Below, piece after piece: positions 40,468-47,991 of a stretch of 47,991 nt of DNA. The stretch's first letter is position 1. Every line of letters begins with the position of its first letter. Position numbers and translations under genes: made by a program. The notes beneath the pieces are model-generated. The model searched no databases and had not been told where the DNA came from. It worked only from the letters and a program-made list of their open reading frames with translations. The stretch covers positions 1-47,991 of the forward strand of contig CAMVCZ010000023.1 in the NCBI GenBank assembly GCA_947166105.1, in the 5' to 3' direction. Source of the stretch: an uncultured Bacteroidales bacterium (GTDB lineage Bacteria; Bacteroidota; Bacteroidia; Bacteroidales; F082).

Positions 40468-40944
40468 ATGAAAACCAATATTAACACGGAGCTATTCAAG
40501 AAATATGCACCAAAACACAAACTGGAGATAATCGAATCCCTGACACAAGAAGAACTTTTGGCCATCACACCGAAAACTGTCACAAGGATAGTGAAGGAAG
40601 CAGGCGAGGGGAAAAAAGGCTCGCCCAACAAACACCTCACAATCAGATTGAGCCTGAGAAAAGGGAACAACTGGAACTCAACATTTGACGGCGTTGGAAT
40701 CCATAAGAAGCGGCTTTACGTTAGCCTCTATGTGCAAATGGACTCGACCGACACAGAGAAAACCGAATACTACTCCACGTTTTTTGCCCGTGGAGAAAGG
40801 TATAGAGGGACATGCCAAGAATCGGACAGATATGGGAACCCGAACTATCATTACTTCTTCTATGACGATGAGGACAGAGCTGCTTGCATCAAAAGCATCC
40901 TCCTCGAATATGTCCATACCAAATATCACGACAAACTGAATTGA
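40468..40944 (+). CDS. 158-residue hypothetical protein
   Basis: An unrecognised soluble protein starting 4 bp after its neighbour. Helical N-terminus (KYAPKHKLEIIESLTQEELLAITPKTVTRIVKEA), then a beta-rich part with many aromatic residues (RLYVSLYVQMDSTDTEKTEYYSTFFARGERY and YHYFFYDDEDRA). No catalytic motif is evident. It is likely in the same operon as the genes before and after it. Confidence 0.65.
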   Translation: MKTNINTELFKKYAPKHKLEIIESLTQEELLAITPKTVTRIVKEAGEGKKGSPNKHLTIRLSLRKGNNWNSTFDGVGIHKKRLYVSLYVQMDSTDTEKTEYYSTFFARGERYRGTCQESDRYGNPNYHYFFYDDEDRAACIKSILLEYVHTKYHDKLN

Positions 40945-40947
40945 CCT

Positions 40948-41301
40948 ATGGAACAACTAACCGAATTTGATTACGGGATGGCCGACTATATTAGGCAAAT
41001 CCTGAAACTGCAACAGAACAAGGTATGGTCTTGGGGTACACATGACTGCGAGACCATCAAGAACGGATTGCAATTCAAGGTCCAAGGTTTTCTGATGAAG
41101 GGAACCGTGAAGATAACCTACGACGAAGGGCATGACTTGTTTGACATAGAACTTCTGCCTGACGATGACACCAAGCCGGGAAAAACGATCCAGAGCTTGT
41201 ACTTAGACCAACTCGTTTCCGTGATAGATGAGAATGTCGAGTATTGCGAGAATTATAAGGAACGGATAAAAGAGGAATACGGCATTATAGAAATTCCTTG
41301 A
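40948..41301 (+). CDS. 117-residue hypothetical protein
   Basis: An unrecognised protein starting 3 bp after the preceding stop. A predicted beta-rich fold (LQFKVQGFLMKGTVKITYDEGHDLFDIELL) is followed by a helix (DQLVSVIDENVEYCENYKERIKEEYG). No signal peptide. It closes the peptidase-like operon. Confidence 0.65.
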   Translation: MEQLTEFDYGMADYIRQILKLQQNKVWSWGTHDCETIKNGLQFKVQGFLMKGTVKITYDEGHDLFDIELLPDDDTKPGKTIQSLYLDQLVSVIDENVEYCENYKERIKEEYGIIEIP

Positions 41302-41374
41302 TTGTTTGAAAACGACCATTGTGTGATAATCCCAACAATCACATAAGACGGTTTACACTACAAAACGAAGGGAG

Positions 41375-41400
41375 TGATTGGAATTTTGCCAGTTGCTCCC
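41375..41400 (+). other. stem-loop after the hypothetical operon
   Basis: GAAGGGAG (about 41368-41375) pairs with CTCCCTTC (about 41396-41403), with a short T-rich tail. It may terminate the preceding operon. Confidence 0.5.
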
Positions 41401-41407
41401 TTCATTC

Positions 41408-41461
41408 GTTCAAAAATAATGGGTGTTCAAAAATAAATCTGATAACACCATTTTGAACACC
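41408..41461. promoter_or_regulatory. palindromic site upstream of the serine recombinase
   Basis: GGTGTTCAAAA (41422-41432) and TTTTGAACACC (41451-41461) are a perfect 11-bp inverted repeat with an 18-bp spacer. A further direct copy of GTTCAAAAATAAT begins near 41408. The layout suits a recombinase crossover (res-type) site or an operator of the gene starting at 41498. Confidence 0.7.
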
Positions 41462-41497
41462 ATTCCAACCATTCAACAACAAATCTTTGATTTAATT

Positions 41498-42166
41498 ATG
41501 AACACTAACAACACCAAGGCGGTCATCTATGCCCGTGTGTCATCCCAAAACGATAGACAGGACACGGCAAGACAGGTGGTTGATTTGAAACGATTCGCCC
41601 TCTTACAGAATATGGAAATTGTGAGAACCTTCGAGGAACACATATCCGGGGCGAAAAAGCTTGAGGAACGGGAGGTTCTTACGCAGTGCCTCGAATACTG
41701 CAAGAACAATTCCGTGAACTATCTACTTATCTCTGAATTATCGCGACTTGGACGATCCACGCTCCAGGTTTTGCGAAGCCTTGAGATTCTGCATGAGGCC
41801 AAGGTATGCGTCTATATCCAGAACATCGGCCTTTATTCACTGCAATCCGATGGTGCGGTCAACCCTATCGCATCCATCATCATCACCATACTGGCTGAAA
41901 TGTCAAACATTGAGAGAAGTAACATTCAGTATCGTCTCAATAGTGGGCGACAGCAGTACATCAATCGAGGAGGTAAACTTGGGCGACGGAAAGGTAGCGT
42001 AAAGACCATCGAGCAAAAGAAGGAAGAATATAAGGAGGTCATATCGCTGCTCAAACGTGGGTATAGCATTCGAAACGTGGCTAGACTTACAGGTTTTAGC
42101 ATACAGACCGTGCAGACTGTGAAAAACCAATTCTTAAACAATAATAGAAAGGAGGAACAACCATGA
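41498..42166 (+). CDS. serine recombinase (resolvase/invertase family)
   Basis: A 222-residue protein starting at MNTNNTKA. The N-terminal catalytic domain shows YARVSSQNDRQDTARQ (R13, nucleophile S15), ISELSRLGRS (R83 and R86 by pattern) and an NIERSNI dimer helix; a C-terminal helix-turn-helix (about 170-215: SLLKRGYSIRNVARLTGFSIQTVQTV) binds DNA. It is the size of resolvases and invertases, not of large serine integrases. It could resolve, invert or regulate the element. The stop overlaps the start of a 23-residue small gene. Confidence 0.93.
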   Translation: MNTNNTKAVIYARVSSQNDRQDTARQVVDLKRFALLQNMEIVRTFEEHISGAKKLEEREVLTQCLEYCKNNSVNYLLISELSRLGRSTLQVLRSLEILHEAKVCVYIQNIGLYSLQSDGAVNPIASIIITILAEMSNIERSNIQYRLNSGRQQYINRGGKLGRRKGSVKTIEQKKEEYKEVISLLKRGYSIRNVARLTGFSIQTVQTVKNQFLNNNRKEEQP

Positions 42167-42234
42167 TTTGCATTTTGGAACACATCAAGACAGCGTTTCT
42201 GAGATTTATCAAAGACATTTTAATCATCTACTAA
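42163..42234 (+). CDS. 23-residue hydrophobic small protein
   Basis: Reads from ATG at 42163 to TAA at 42234, overlapping the recombinase stop (ATGA). An unusually strong Shine-Dalgarno sequence, AAAGGAGG, lies 8-14 bp upstream, rare in this phylum. The peptide is hydrophobic with two basic residues in the middle (LEHIKTAFLRFIKDILIIY). Too small to judge function; it could be a membrane peptide or a coupling leader for the next gene. Confidence 0.45.
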   Translation: MICILEHIKTAFLRFIKDILIIY

Positions 42235-42254
42235 CAAAAAAAGGAGACAATACA

Positions 42255-42464
42255 ATGGAACCGAACTACCTAATCATGCTCGACTATTGTACCGGGCAAA
42301 TCATCAAAATCAAGCTCACGGAAGAAGAAAAATCCAAGAGCGAAACATACGAGGATTTCGAAGATTTCATGCGGACTGAATTGCAGGACAAATACCAGTT
42401 CAGGACAAAGGATGTCAGCTGGATGACCGCCGAAACCATCGATGAAAGAACGTATAACATTTAA
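42255..42464 (+). CDS. 69-residue hypothetical protein
   Basis: A small acidic protein starting at MEPNYLIML (42255), with AAGGAG 9 bp upstream; a longer in-frame reading to 42168 is not favoured. The sequence (YCTGQIIKIKLTEEEKSKSETYEDFEDFM) is typical of small Bacteroidales plasmid and element proteins that I cannot place in a family. The next gene starts 21 bp downstream. Confidence 0.65.
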   Translation: MEPNYLIMLDYCTGQIIKIKLTEEEKSKSETYEDFEDFMRTELQDKYQFRTKDVSWMTAETIDERTYNI

Positions 42465-42485
42465 AAAAGAAAGGAAAAATGAATT

Positions 42486-43073
42486 ATGCCAAACTGGGCC
42501 TCAACTGCTTATGTATTTAAAGCAAAGGATCAAGAGCAAGCGAAAGACTTGTATGAGAAAATCGACAGCCTCGCCAACATGGAAGAGCCACCTGTACCTA
42601 ATGGCTTCGGCAAACTATGGATGGGCTGTTTGGTGGATCTACTCGGCGGCGACTGGAACAAGGTCTATTGCCGTGGAGAGATAATCGACTACAACCTCAC
42701 CGAAGACCACGTGAGTATATCATGTGAAACCGCTTGGGGAGAAATGCCTGAGTTTCGCCATTTCTTAGAACAACAATATCCCGAATCTAAAGTCTTCTAT
42801 CAGGTGGAAGAATGCGGCAATTGCGTTTATGCCACAAATGATGTCGAAGGACTGTATTTCAAAGACCGATACTGCATTGACTTCTATGATGGTTTGGAGT
42901 ATTTTGAGACCATCGAGGAAGTAGCTGAGTTTGTTTCTGATATTATTGGAAAGGAAGTAAAGCCAGATGTTGATGAGATAGAATCAGCCATTGAAGATCA
43001 TTACGAAATTGAACATGAAAGTGATGATCGGTATTGGATGTCATTCCATGAGTTTACTGTATTAGATGATTGA
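42486..43073 (+). CDS. YubB-like (DUF1281 ferredoxin-like) protein
   Basis: A 195-residue protein opening MPNWASTAYVFKAKD, which matches the MPNWxxN start of YubB/DUF1281 plasmid proteins. A YCRGEIIDYN and SISCETAWGEMPEF block supports this. The C-terminus is acidic. Function is unknown; relatives are carried by plasmids and conjugative elements. It ends at a strong terminator. Confidence 0.7.
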   Translation: MPNWASTAYVFKAKDQEQAKDLYEKIDSLANMEEPPVPNGFGKLWMGCLVDLLGGDWNKVYCRGEIIDYNLTEDHVSISCETAWGEMPEFRHFLEQQYPESKVFYQVEECGNCVYATNDVEGLYFKDRYCIDFYDGLEYFETIEEVAEFVSDIIGKEVKPDVDEIESAIEDHYEIEHESDDRYWMSFHEFTVLDD

Positions 43074-43089
43074 TAGCTATAACGAGAAT

Positions 43090-43121
43090 GGAGCGGATGT
43101 AAAAGTCCGCTCCTTTTTTTT
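43090..43121 (+). terminator. terminator after the YubB-like gene
   Basis: GGAGCGGA (43090-43097) pairs with TCCGCTCC (43106-43113), followed by eight T residues. Confidence 0.92.
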
Positions 43122-43217
43122 GTATAAACTAGAAAATGAATTCAATAAATTGGAGATAACTTATCTAAGAATCATTTAAATCACCATTTTGTCACATTTT
43201 GCACTAAACATAATAAC

Positions 43218-43240
43218 GTTAGTTTGTTATCCAAACTAAC
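43218..43240. promoter_or_regulatory. 9-bp perfect inverted repeat
   Basis: GTTAGTTTG (43218-43226) and CAAACTAAC (43232-43240) flank a 5-nt loop just beyond the stop of the leftward secreted-protein gene. No T-run follows on either strand, so it could be a protein-binding site or a weak terminator. Confidence 0.55.
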
Positions 43241-43268
43241 CATACAGGTTGGAAAAATGATTCTTTAC

Positions 43269-44066
43269 TTACTGAACACTGGTGATACTAGCATCATCGG
43301 CACACATGTAATATACATGTTCTTCCAGAATCGATCCACCATAAATTTTATATTTTTTCGTTTCCAACATCTCATCACCATTAAAGTAAAGAATAGTTAC
43401 ATAGACGTCATATGAGTTTCTGTTCCTTAATGATATGTATGTCGTGCCACTGCCCCAACTCCATTCACAATTTACACTCAACAAATCCACATTTCCCTTA
43501 CTATGAACGATATTATATTTTGGTTTTGAAGATGAAGACGATGATGATGACGAACTGCCTCGATCGTCACTCAAATCACGTATTGATTTAGCAACCAGAG
43601 ATCCCAATCCAACAATTAAACCACCTATAACAAGCTTTCCTGCTGCTTCTTCATTAATACCAGCTGTTTCGTTATGGCTAACAGTCATACCATAAGAAGC
43701 GATTTTGTTATTCCAATCACTTTTGGGGATGTTTCTTTTTTCTATAACACGAAAATGCCGGTCATCGTGTGCAAAGGAAAAATGATTATTAGGGTACATA
43801 AAATTAAAATAAGCATCTGGATAATCATTTGGGTTTTGGCTGATCAATTTAATATTAGATGTACCATATTCAGGAAATACTTTGGCTTGATAGGCAAGGT
43901 TTAGATCTTTAAATTTAAGCACACCCGTGTATCCATTCATAACGCATAGACAATAGGATCTACCCCCTTTGTTTGGATAATCTCCGATAACATATTCCGT
44001 AACCTCGGTTTGTGCATAACATCCCATAGTCAACGATACTAGAATTAGTAAAAATAACTTTTTCAT
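43269..44066 (-). CDS. secreted/membrane protein with poly-serine linker
   Basis: A 265-residue protein with a signal peptide (MKKLFLLILVSLTMGCYAQT; the Cys may be a lipobox). A hydrophobic segment (GKLVIGGLIVGLGSLVAKSI, about 143-162) precedes a run of ten serines (about 172-181). The last 80 residues form a beta-rich domain (VNCEWSWGSGTTYISLRNRNSYDVYVTILYF). I do not recognise it. It is AT-rich and transcribed against its neighbours, so it looks like cargo of separate origin; it may be a surface, adhesion or immunity protein. Confidence 0.7.
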   Translation of the reverse strand: MKKLFLLILVSLTMGCYAQTEVTEYVIGDYPNKGGRSYCLCVMNGYTGVLKFKDLNLAYQAKVFPEYGTSNIKLISQNPNDYPDAYFNFMYPNNHFSFAHDDRHFRVIEKRNIPKSDWNNKIASYGMTVSHNETAGINEEAAGKLVIGGLIVGLGSLVAKSIRDLSDDRGSSSSSSSSSSKPKYNIVHSKGNVDLLSVNCEWSWGSGTTYISLRNRNSYDVYVTILYFNGDEMLETKKYKIYGGSILEEHVYYMCADDASITSVQ

Positions 44067-44258
44067 TTTTTATTTTTTTCGCCCTCCAGTTCCTAAAGCG
44101 CGGGGAAATCCTTTATTCCCCAAAATTGGATGAAGACAAAGAAGCGTAGAACTGTATACCAAAACTTTCGGCATAACGCTTCTTCTGAAGAACAACTAAT
44201 TAATTCAATCGCAAAAATAAGGAAAAAAAATTAAACCACAAACAACAACAACAATTTT
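44067..44258. other. intergenic space with two inverted repeats
   Basis: GGGGAA/TTCCCC (about 44102-44107 and 44116-44121) and AAGAAGCGT (44139-44147)/ACGCTTCTT (44176-44184) are the only visible structures. No coding frame is supported. The second could be a structured RNA or operator. Confidence 0.5.
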
Positions 44259-44387
44259 TTATGATTGGCCATTCCTAATCCTGTATTCATTTCGTATTGC
44301 CCTTTTCTTGTCAATCCCATACAATACAAATGCTATAAGATTGATTACCACAAGATAGGATAGGATTATGATAGATGTTTGGACCAT
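44259..44387 (-). CDS. truncated DUF1294-like membrane micro-protein
   Basis: Reads leftward from ATG at 44387 to TAA at 44259, 42 residues. The sequence LVVINLIAFVLYGIDKKRAI, then RNEYRI, matches the N-terminal third of DUF1294, whose usual members are about 90 residues with N-x-x-A-F-x-x-Y-G-x-DK-x-A. The second half is absent. A TATCTTTG promoter element lies at 44414-44421 on the same strand. It is either a decayed gene or a short functional derivative. Confidence 0.6.
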   Translation of the reverse strand: MVQTSIIILSYLVVINLIAFVLYGIDKKRAIRNEYRIRNGQS

Positions 44388-44413
44388 TGCACTGACGATT
44401 ACATTAGGGTTTG

Positions 44414-44421
44414 CAAAGATA
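44414..44421 (-). promoter_or_regulatory. -7 box for the DUF1294-like micro-protein
   Basis: CAAAGATA on the plus strand is TATCTTTG leftward, about 27 bp before the start at 44387. Confidence 0.45.
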
Positions 44422-44536
44422 ACCAAATTGAACCATTTTTTTCTGTCTCCCTATATATAGATAATAGAAATAGAGATAAAAATGGCTGTAACTATAATTG
44501 TCCGGCTGAAATGGGTGAAGTTAATGGCAGATTGAT

Positions 44537-44544
44537 TACTTTTG
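44537..44544 (+). promoter_or_regulatory. -7 box very close to the polymerase start
   Basis: TACTTTTG fits TAnnTTTG and ends only 7 bp before the ATG at 44552, implying a leaderless or nearly leaderless mRNA. No convincing -33 element or SOS box is visible. Confidence 0.45.
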
Positions 44545-44551
44545 CACACCT

Positions 44552-46057
44552 ATGAAGCAACGCACCTATATAGCCATAGATTTGAAGTCTTTCTACGCAT
44601 CAGTCGAATGTGTGGAGCGGGGTCTTGATCCTTTGACTACAAACCTGGTCGTTGCTGATGAAAGCCGTACCGAGAAAACCATTTGTCTTGCAGTTTCACC
44701 ATCCCTGAAATCATACGGTATTCCCGGTCGTCCTCGTCTGTTTGAGGTGGTGCAAAAGGTCGCAGAGGTGAATCGTGAGCGGAAGAGGTATATTGCAGGA
44801 TATCAGTTTCACGGCAAATCCCATCTTGATGCTGAACTGAAGGCAAATCCGGACTGGGAAGTGGATTATCTCATAGCGCCGCCGAGGATGGCCTATTATA
44901 TCGACTATAGCACAAGAATATACCAGGTCTATCTGAAATACATTGCCCCTGAAGATATATACCCATATTCCATCGACGAGGTTTTCATTGATGCTACCGA
45001 CTACTTGAAGAGCTACAAGATGACCGCCCATGAGTTAGCCTTGAAGATGGTAAGGGATGTGCTGAAAGAAACTGGTATCACGGCCACGGCAGGCATCGGA
45101 ACTAATATGTATCTCTGCAAGGTCGCCATGGATATTGTGGCCAAGCATATTCCAGCCGATAAGGATGGTGTGAGAATCGCCGAACTTGATGAAATGAGCT
45201 ATCGTCAAAAGCTCTGGAACCATAAGCCTCTTACAAGTTTCTGGCGTGTTGGAAAGGGTATAGCGAAAAAGTTGGAAGAACACGGTATGGACACTATGGG
45301 TAAGGTGGCAAGATGCAGTATTGAGAATGAGGAACTTCTATACAGTCTTTTTGGTGTGAACGCTGAACTCCTCATCGACCACGCTTGGGGATGGGAACCT
45401 GTCGGGATGAAGGAGGTCAAAGCATACAAGCCAGAGACCAATTCCATCAGTAGCGGTCAGGTGCTGTCAGTGGGGTATGACTACAAAAAAGCCAAAGTGG
45501 TTGTACTTGAAATGGCCGATGATGTAGCGTTGAGTCTCGTAAAACATCATCTTGTGGCGGATCAAATCATTCTTACCATCAATTACGACGCTGAGAACCT
45601 GACCAATCCAGCATTGAGGTCGAAGTATTTTGGTGAGATTACGACCGACTACTATGGCAGACAGGTTCCAAAACACGCCCACGGAACAGCTAATCTGGAA
45701 AAGACTACTTCATCAGGGAAGGTCATCACACAGGCAGTAAAGGATTTGTATGTGAAAATAGTCAACCCCAATCTTCTTGTGCGCCGAATCAACCTGACCG
45801 TGAACCATGTCGTAAGTGAAGAAGAGGCTGCTACCCTAAAACCTACCGAGCAACTTGACCTCTTTACCGACTACGAGGAGAAAGCGCGGGATGAAGAAGA
45901 AAAAGCTCTTGATTTGGCTAAGGAACGCAAGGTGCAGGAGGCTTTACTCGGTATCAAAGAGAAATTCGGGAAGAATGCCATCCTGAAAGGCTTGAATTTT
46001 GAGGAAGGTGCAACTGCCAAGGAGAGGAACCAACAGATAGGAGGACACAAGGCATGA
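44552..46057 (+). CDS. Y-family DNA polymerase (UmuC/DinB-type)
   Basis: A 501-residue translesion polymerase. Catalytic residues are visible: D10 in YIAIDLKSFYASVE (with the steric Y15) and D142-E143 in PYSIDEVFID. A helix-hairpin-helix region follows (FWRVGKGIAKKLEEHG), then the little-finger domain. EQLDLF (433-438) is a beta-clamp binding motif followed by a charged tail of about 60 residues. It should copy damaged DNA at the fork. The stop overlaps the YolD-like start by 4 bp. Mobile elements often carry such polymerases to raise survival or mutation during stress. Confidence 0.93.
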   Translation: MKQRTYIAIDLKSFYASVECVERGLDPLTTNLVVADESRTEKTICLAVSPSLKSYGIPGRPRLFEVVQKVAEVNRERKRYIAGYQFHGKSHLDAELKANPDWEVDYLIAPPRMAYYIDYSTRIYQVYLKYIAPEDIYPYSIDEVFIDATDYLKSYKMTAHELALKMVRDVLKETGITATAGIGTNMYLCKVAMDIVAKHIPADKDGVRIAELDEMSYRQKLWNHKPLTSFWRVGKGIAKKLEEHGMDTMGKVARCSIENEELLYSLFGVNAELLIDHAWGWEPVGMKEVKAYKPETNSISSGQVLSVGYDYKKAKVVVLEMADDVALSLVKHHLVADQIILTINYDAENLTNPALRSKYFGEITTDYYGRQVPKHAHGTANLEKTTSSGKVITQAVKDLYVKIVNPNLLVRRINLTVNHVVSEEEAATLKPTEQLDLFTDYEEKARDEEEKALDLAKERKVQEALLGIKEKFGKNAILKGLNFEEGATAKERNQQIGGHKA

Positions 46058-46464
46058 ACGAATACGACGACATCATCAATCTTCCGCATCATGTGTCATC
46101 GAGGCATCCCCAAATGAGCATGATGAACAGAGCCGCCCAATTCGCCCCATTTGCAGCTCTTACAGGTCATGCTGCTGCTATCGAAGAAACTGCCCGCCTG
46201 ACTGATGAGCAACATGAACTCGCCGATGAGGATAGCGAGGCCTTGAATCAGAAAATGGCCTATCTTCGGGAGACCATCAATGAACATCCCACCATATCCA
46301 TCACCTATTTTGAACCTGACAGGAAAAAGGCAGGTGGAGCATATAAGACTATCGAGGACCAACTGAAAAACATCGACGACTACAGCCAATCCATCGTCTT
46401 GAAGAATGGTGAGATAATCCCTCTGAAGTCGGTTTTGGATATTGATATAAAAGGAAACAATTAA
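46054..46464 (+). CDS. YolD-like protein, polymerase partner
   Basis: A 136-residue protein with the YolD-like opening YDDIINLPHHVSSRHPQMSMMNRAAQFAPFAALTGH, well known next to UvrX/DinB-type polymerases of Firmicutes elements. It overlaps the polymerase gene by 4 bp (ATGA), so the two are coupled. The C-terminal half (ITYFEPDRKKAGGAYKTIEDQLKNID) forms a small beta-fold. It may act as an UmuD-like accessory subunit; this is inference from gene pairing. Confidence 0.85.
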   Translation: MNEYDDIINLPHHVSSRHPQMSMMNRAAQFAPFAALTGHAAAIEETARLTDEQHELADEDSEALNQKMAYLRETINEHPTISITYFEPDRKKAGGAYKTIEDQLKNIDDYSQSIVLKNGEIIPLKSVLDIDIKGNN

Positions 46465-46526
46465 AAAGCAGAATCAATAACATGATACAGAGAATAGACA
46501 ATGAGTGATTCGGCAATGAAATATTA

Positions 46527-47900
46527 TCATTCGAAGACAATCATCGGATTCTCAACAATATCCATCGCTGATAGAAAACGCAATCCGAAATCATCTTGAT
46601 GGTCAAAATAATTATAGGCGTTTTCGTGGTACGTTAAGAAGATAGTGCTTACATTATATGTGTCATCAACTTCAGGAACGTAGAATTTGAATTTATCTTT
46701 GTTTTCTTTACACCACTTGTCCCTATCTATTACATGAGATAGTTCTTTTGTGACAATTTTCCTGTTCTGCTGGATTAACTCATAAGTAGTTCGGCTTTCA
46801 GCATAGTTTTTTGCTTCAATACAAACAATTTGTTTGGTTTCATTGTTAATAAGAAGAATATCTATGTCACCTAAATTCTCTGAAGCATGCAACGGCTTGT
46901 TTGGACGAATTTCCACTTCTGAATTAACAAACAATCCTGACATATCCAAAGACTCATAATAAGTACGAATATTAGACGTAAACTCATGTCCCTTTTTATC
47001 ATTAACCTCTGTGACTAAAGCTTGCATCTCTTCGGAATGTCTATTTATGGTTCCATTTTGAAGACGTTCGATCTTGATCATCCAACTCTCAAATATCGTT
47101 TTCGTAGAATAGTAAATACAGCCATCGTATAAAATCCATGGTCGAGCGGTAATTTGCACAGGGCGGTTAAACCTTTGGAGCCACTTGTCACTAAAATTCA
47201 ATCCTTCTTTTTGCATAGATGACCGTAAAACGAAACTCTTTTTGAAAGCCACAATATCGTTTGTCTCTAAAATATCGGTTGCTACACTGTTGTAAAAATC
47301 TGCTTCTGGGATGACTAGAACTGGCTGCTCATTATCTAACGCATAGTTTATCGAAGCTTGTATTATTCGGGAGTATTTCTCAAAACCCAAACCATATTCT
47401 GCTTTAAAGGCATCTAGAAAAGGCTTGTCATTGAAATCAATTGACGAATGCGGCATAAGAGAGGACAGTTTATCATAAAGATCTGGGTGTAGCATAGCCA
47501 AGTCTGTCAGGCGCTTAAAATAGCTGTTTTCTTTTTCGATTATTATTCGTGGCATAACCAATCTTCCGTTGGCAAGTATTTCCAATTCGGAACCCGGAAT
47601 TCTCTCCGATAATTGATCCAAAAAGGTCCCCATGTTAAGATTGAAATGCATAAGGGCAAATAATCTGTCCATAAGCTCAATTTCTATTTTCCCACCATTA
47701 TTGTGAATGTCATTAAGAATAATTGTCTCTATCAAACCTTGTGACAAAATATTCATCTCTGAATACTCATGAGCATATTCCATTTGATTGTCAAATGTTG
47801 CATCTATATAAGAGTATGCTCGATTTAATGAATCGAACCGCCTTTGCGTTAATTTAGACCAAAACAGCATTGCATGATGTAGTTCGAGCAGACTCTTCAA
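46527..47900 (-). CDS. PD-(D/E)XK nuclease-like protein
   Basis: A 457-residue protein if started at TTG 47900; the first in-frame ATG is at 47870 (residue 11), and a TATATTTG promoter element lies at 47966-47973, so the true start is uncertain. The C-terminal part has ENLGDIDILLINNETKQIVC (341-360) leading to IEAKNYAESR, with D345/D347 and E362-x-K364 forming the nuclease motif; an E328 or E330 precedes. About 300 N-terminal residues are helical and unrecognised. AT-rich and convergent with the YolD-like gene, it looks like acquired defence cargo, perhaps restriction-like. Confidence 0.65.
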   Translation of the reverse strand: MKSLLELHHAMLFWSKLTQRRFDSLNRAYSYIDATFDNQMEYAHEYSEMNILSQGLIETIILNDIHNNGGKIEIELMDRLFALMHFNLNMGTFLDQLSERIPGSELEILANGRLVMPRIIIEKENSYFKRLTDLAMLHPDLYDKLSSLMPHSSIDFNDKPFLDAFKAEYGLGFEKYSRIIQASINYALDNEQPVLVIPEADFYNSVATDILETNDIVAFKKSFVLRSSMQKEGLNFSDKWLQRFNRPVQITARPWILYDGCIYYSTKTIFESWMIKIERLQNGTINRHSEEMQALVTEVNDKKGHEFTSNIRTYYESLDMSGLFVNSEVEIRPNKPLHASENLGDIDILLINNETKQIVCIEAKNYAESRTTYELIQQNRKIVTKELSHVIDRDKWCKENKDKFKFYVPEVDDTYNVSTIFLTYHENAYNYFDHQDDFGLRFLSAMDIVENPMIVFE

Positions 47901-47965
47901 AAGATGTTTCGTATCAATTGTTCCTAATATTTTTTTAATTATAATGTACCCAATAATTGAGACTG

Positions 47966-47973
47966 CAAATATA
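47966..47973 (-). promoter_or_regulatory. -7 box for the edge nuclease-like gene
   Basis: CAAATATA on the plus strand is TATATTTG leftward, matching TAnnTTTG. The -33 element would lie beyond the window. Confidence 0.5.
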
Positions 47974-47991
47974 TTGAATTAATGTGAAACA

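Noticed and set aside
44521..44551. LexA-type SOS box upstream of the polymerase
   Set aside because: No palindrome of a known SOS type is visible, so induction by LexA is not claimed.

Overview
The window is a chromosomal segment of a Bacteroidota bacterium, most likely an uncultured, host-associated member of the Bacteroidales. Three things point there: promoters are of the TAnnTTTG (-7) type, most genes lack a Shine-Dalgarno site and start after A-rich leaders, and the families are typical of the order (RhuM-Fic, DUF4143 ATPases, PepSY-like lipoproteins, DUF2027/Smr, DUF2490, VTC/DUF4956, DUF3871). All assignments come from reading motifs by eye; no database search was run.

Left part, about 1-8400, accessory. 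Two leftward genes (a RhuM-Fic fusion and an ATPase_2-type ATPase) are followed by a 15-bp tandem repeat. A rightward block then carries two unknown proteins, an Mrr_N-like winged-helix protein, a PD-(D/E)XK nuclease candidate with a B3-like N-terminus, an AAA+ ATPase and a WYL regulator. This reads like a small defence or restriction module.

Middle part, about 8400-29130, core-like. It holds a YitT transporter, tRNA-Arg(CCG) placed directly before a two-component system, and three PepSY-like secreted proteins, the middle one with four tandem domains. Next come DUF2027/Smr, an MbnP-like/MbnH-like pair (copper protein and di-haem partner), a TIGR01212 radical SAM protein, and a leftward run (carboxypeptidase-regulatory-like lipoprotein, small secreted protein, VTC domain, DUF4956, DUF2490, PepT). 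A MarR regulator, a DUF4143 ATPase, a 33-bp tandem array, an alpha-oxoamine synthase, an SDR reductase and a VOC protein complete it. The intergenic spaces carry unusual dispersed repeats: palindromic elements bounded by three CAAAAC motifs spaced 9 bp, and GAAATCTT/AAATCTTA octamers just upstream of start codons.

Right part, about 29130-47991, an integrated mobile element whose far end lies outside the window. It starts with a tyrosine integrase and carries an AbiEi/AbiEii toxin-antitoxin pair, a SIR2-family NADase candidate, a Sak-type (DUF1071) annealing protein next to a PD-(D/E)XK nuclease, and an unexpected metallopeptidase-like protein. Further along are several unknown proteins, a serine recombinase with a palindromic site in front, a Y-family polymerase with a YolD-like partner and, at the edge, an AT-rich nuclease candidate. 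At least four very small hydrophobic or truncated proteins in this element are easily missed.
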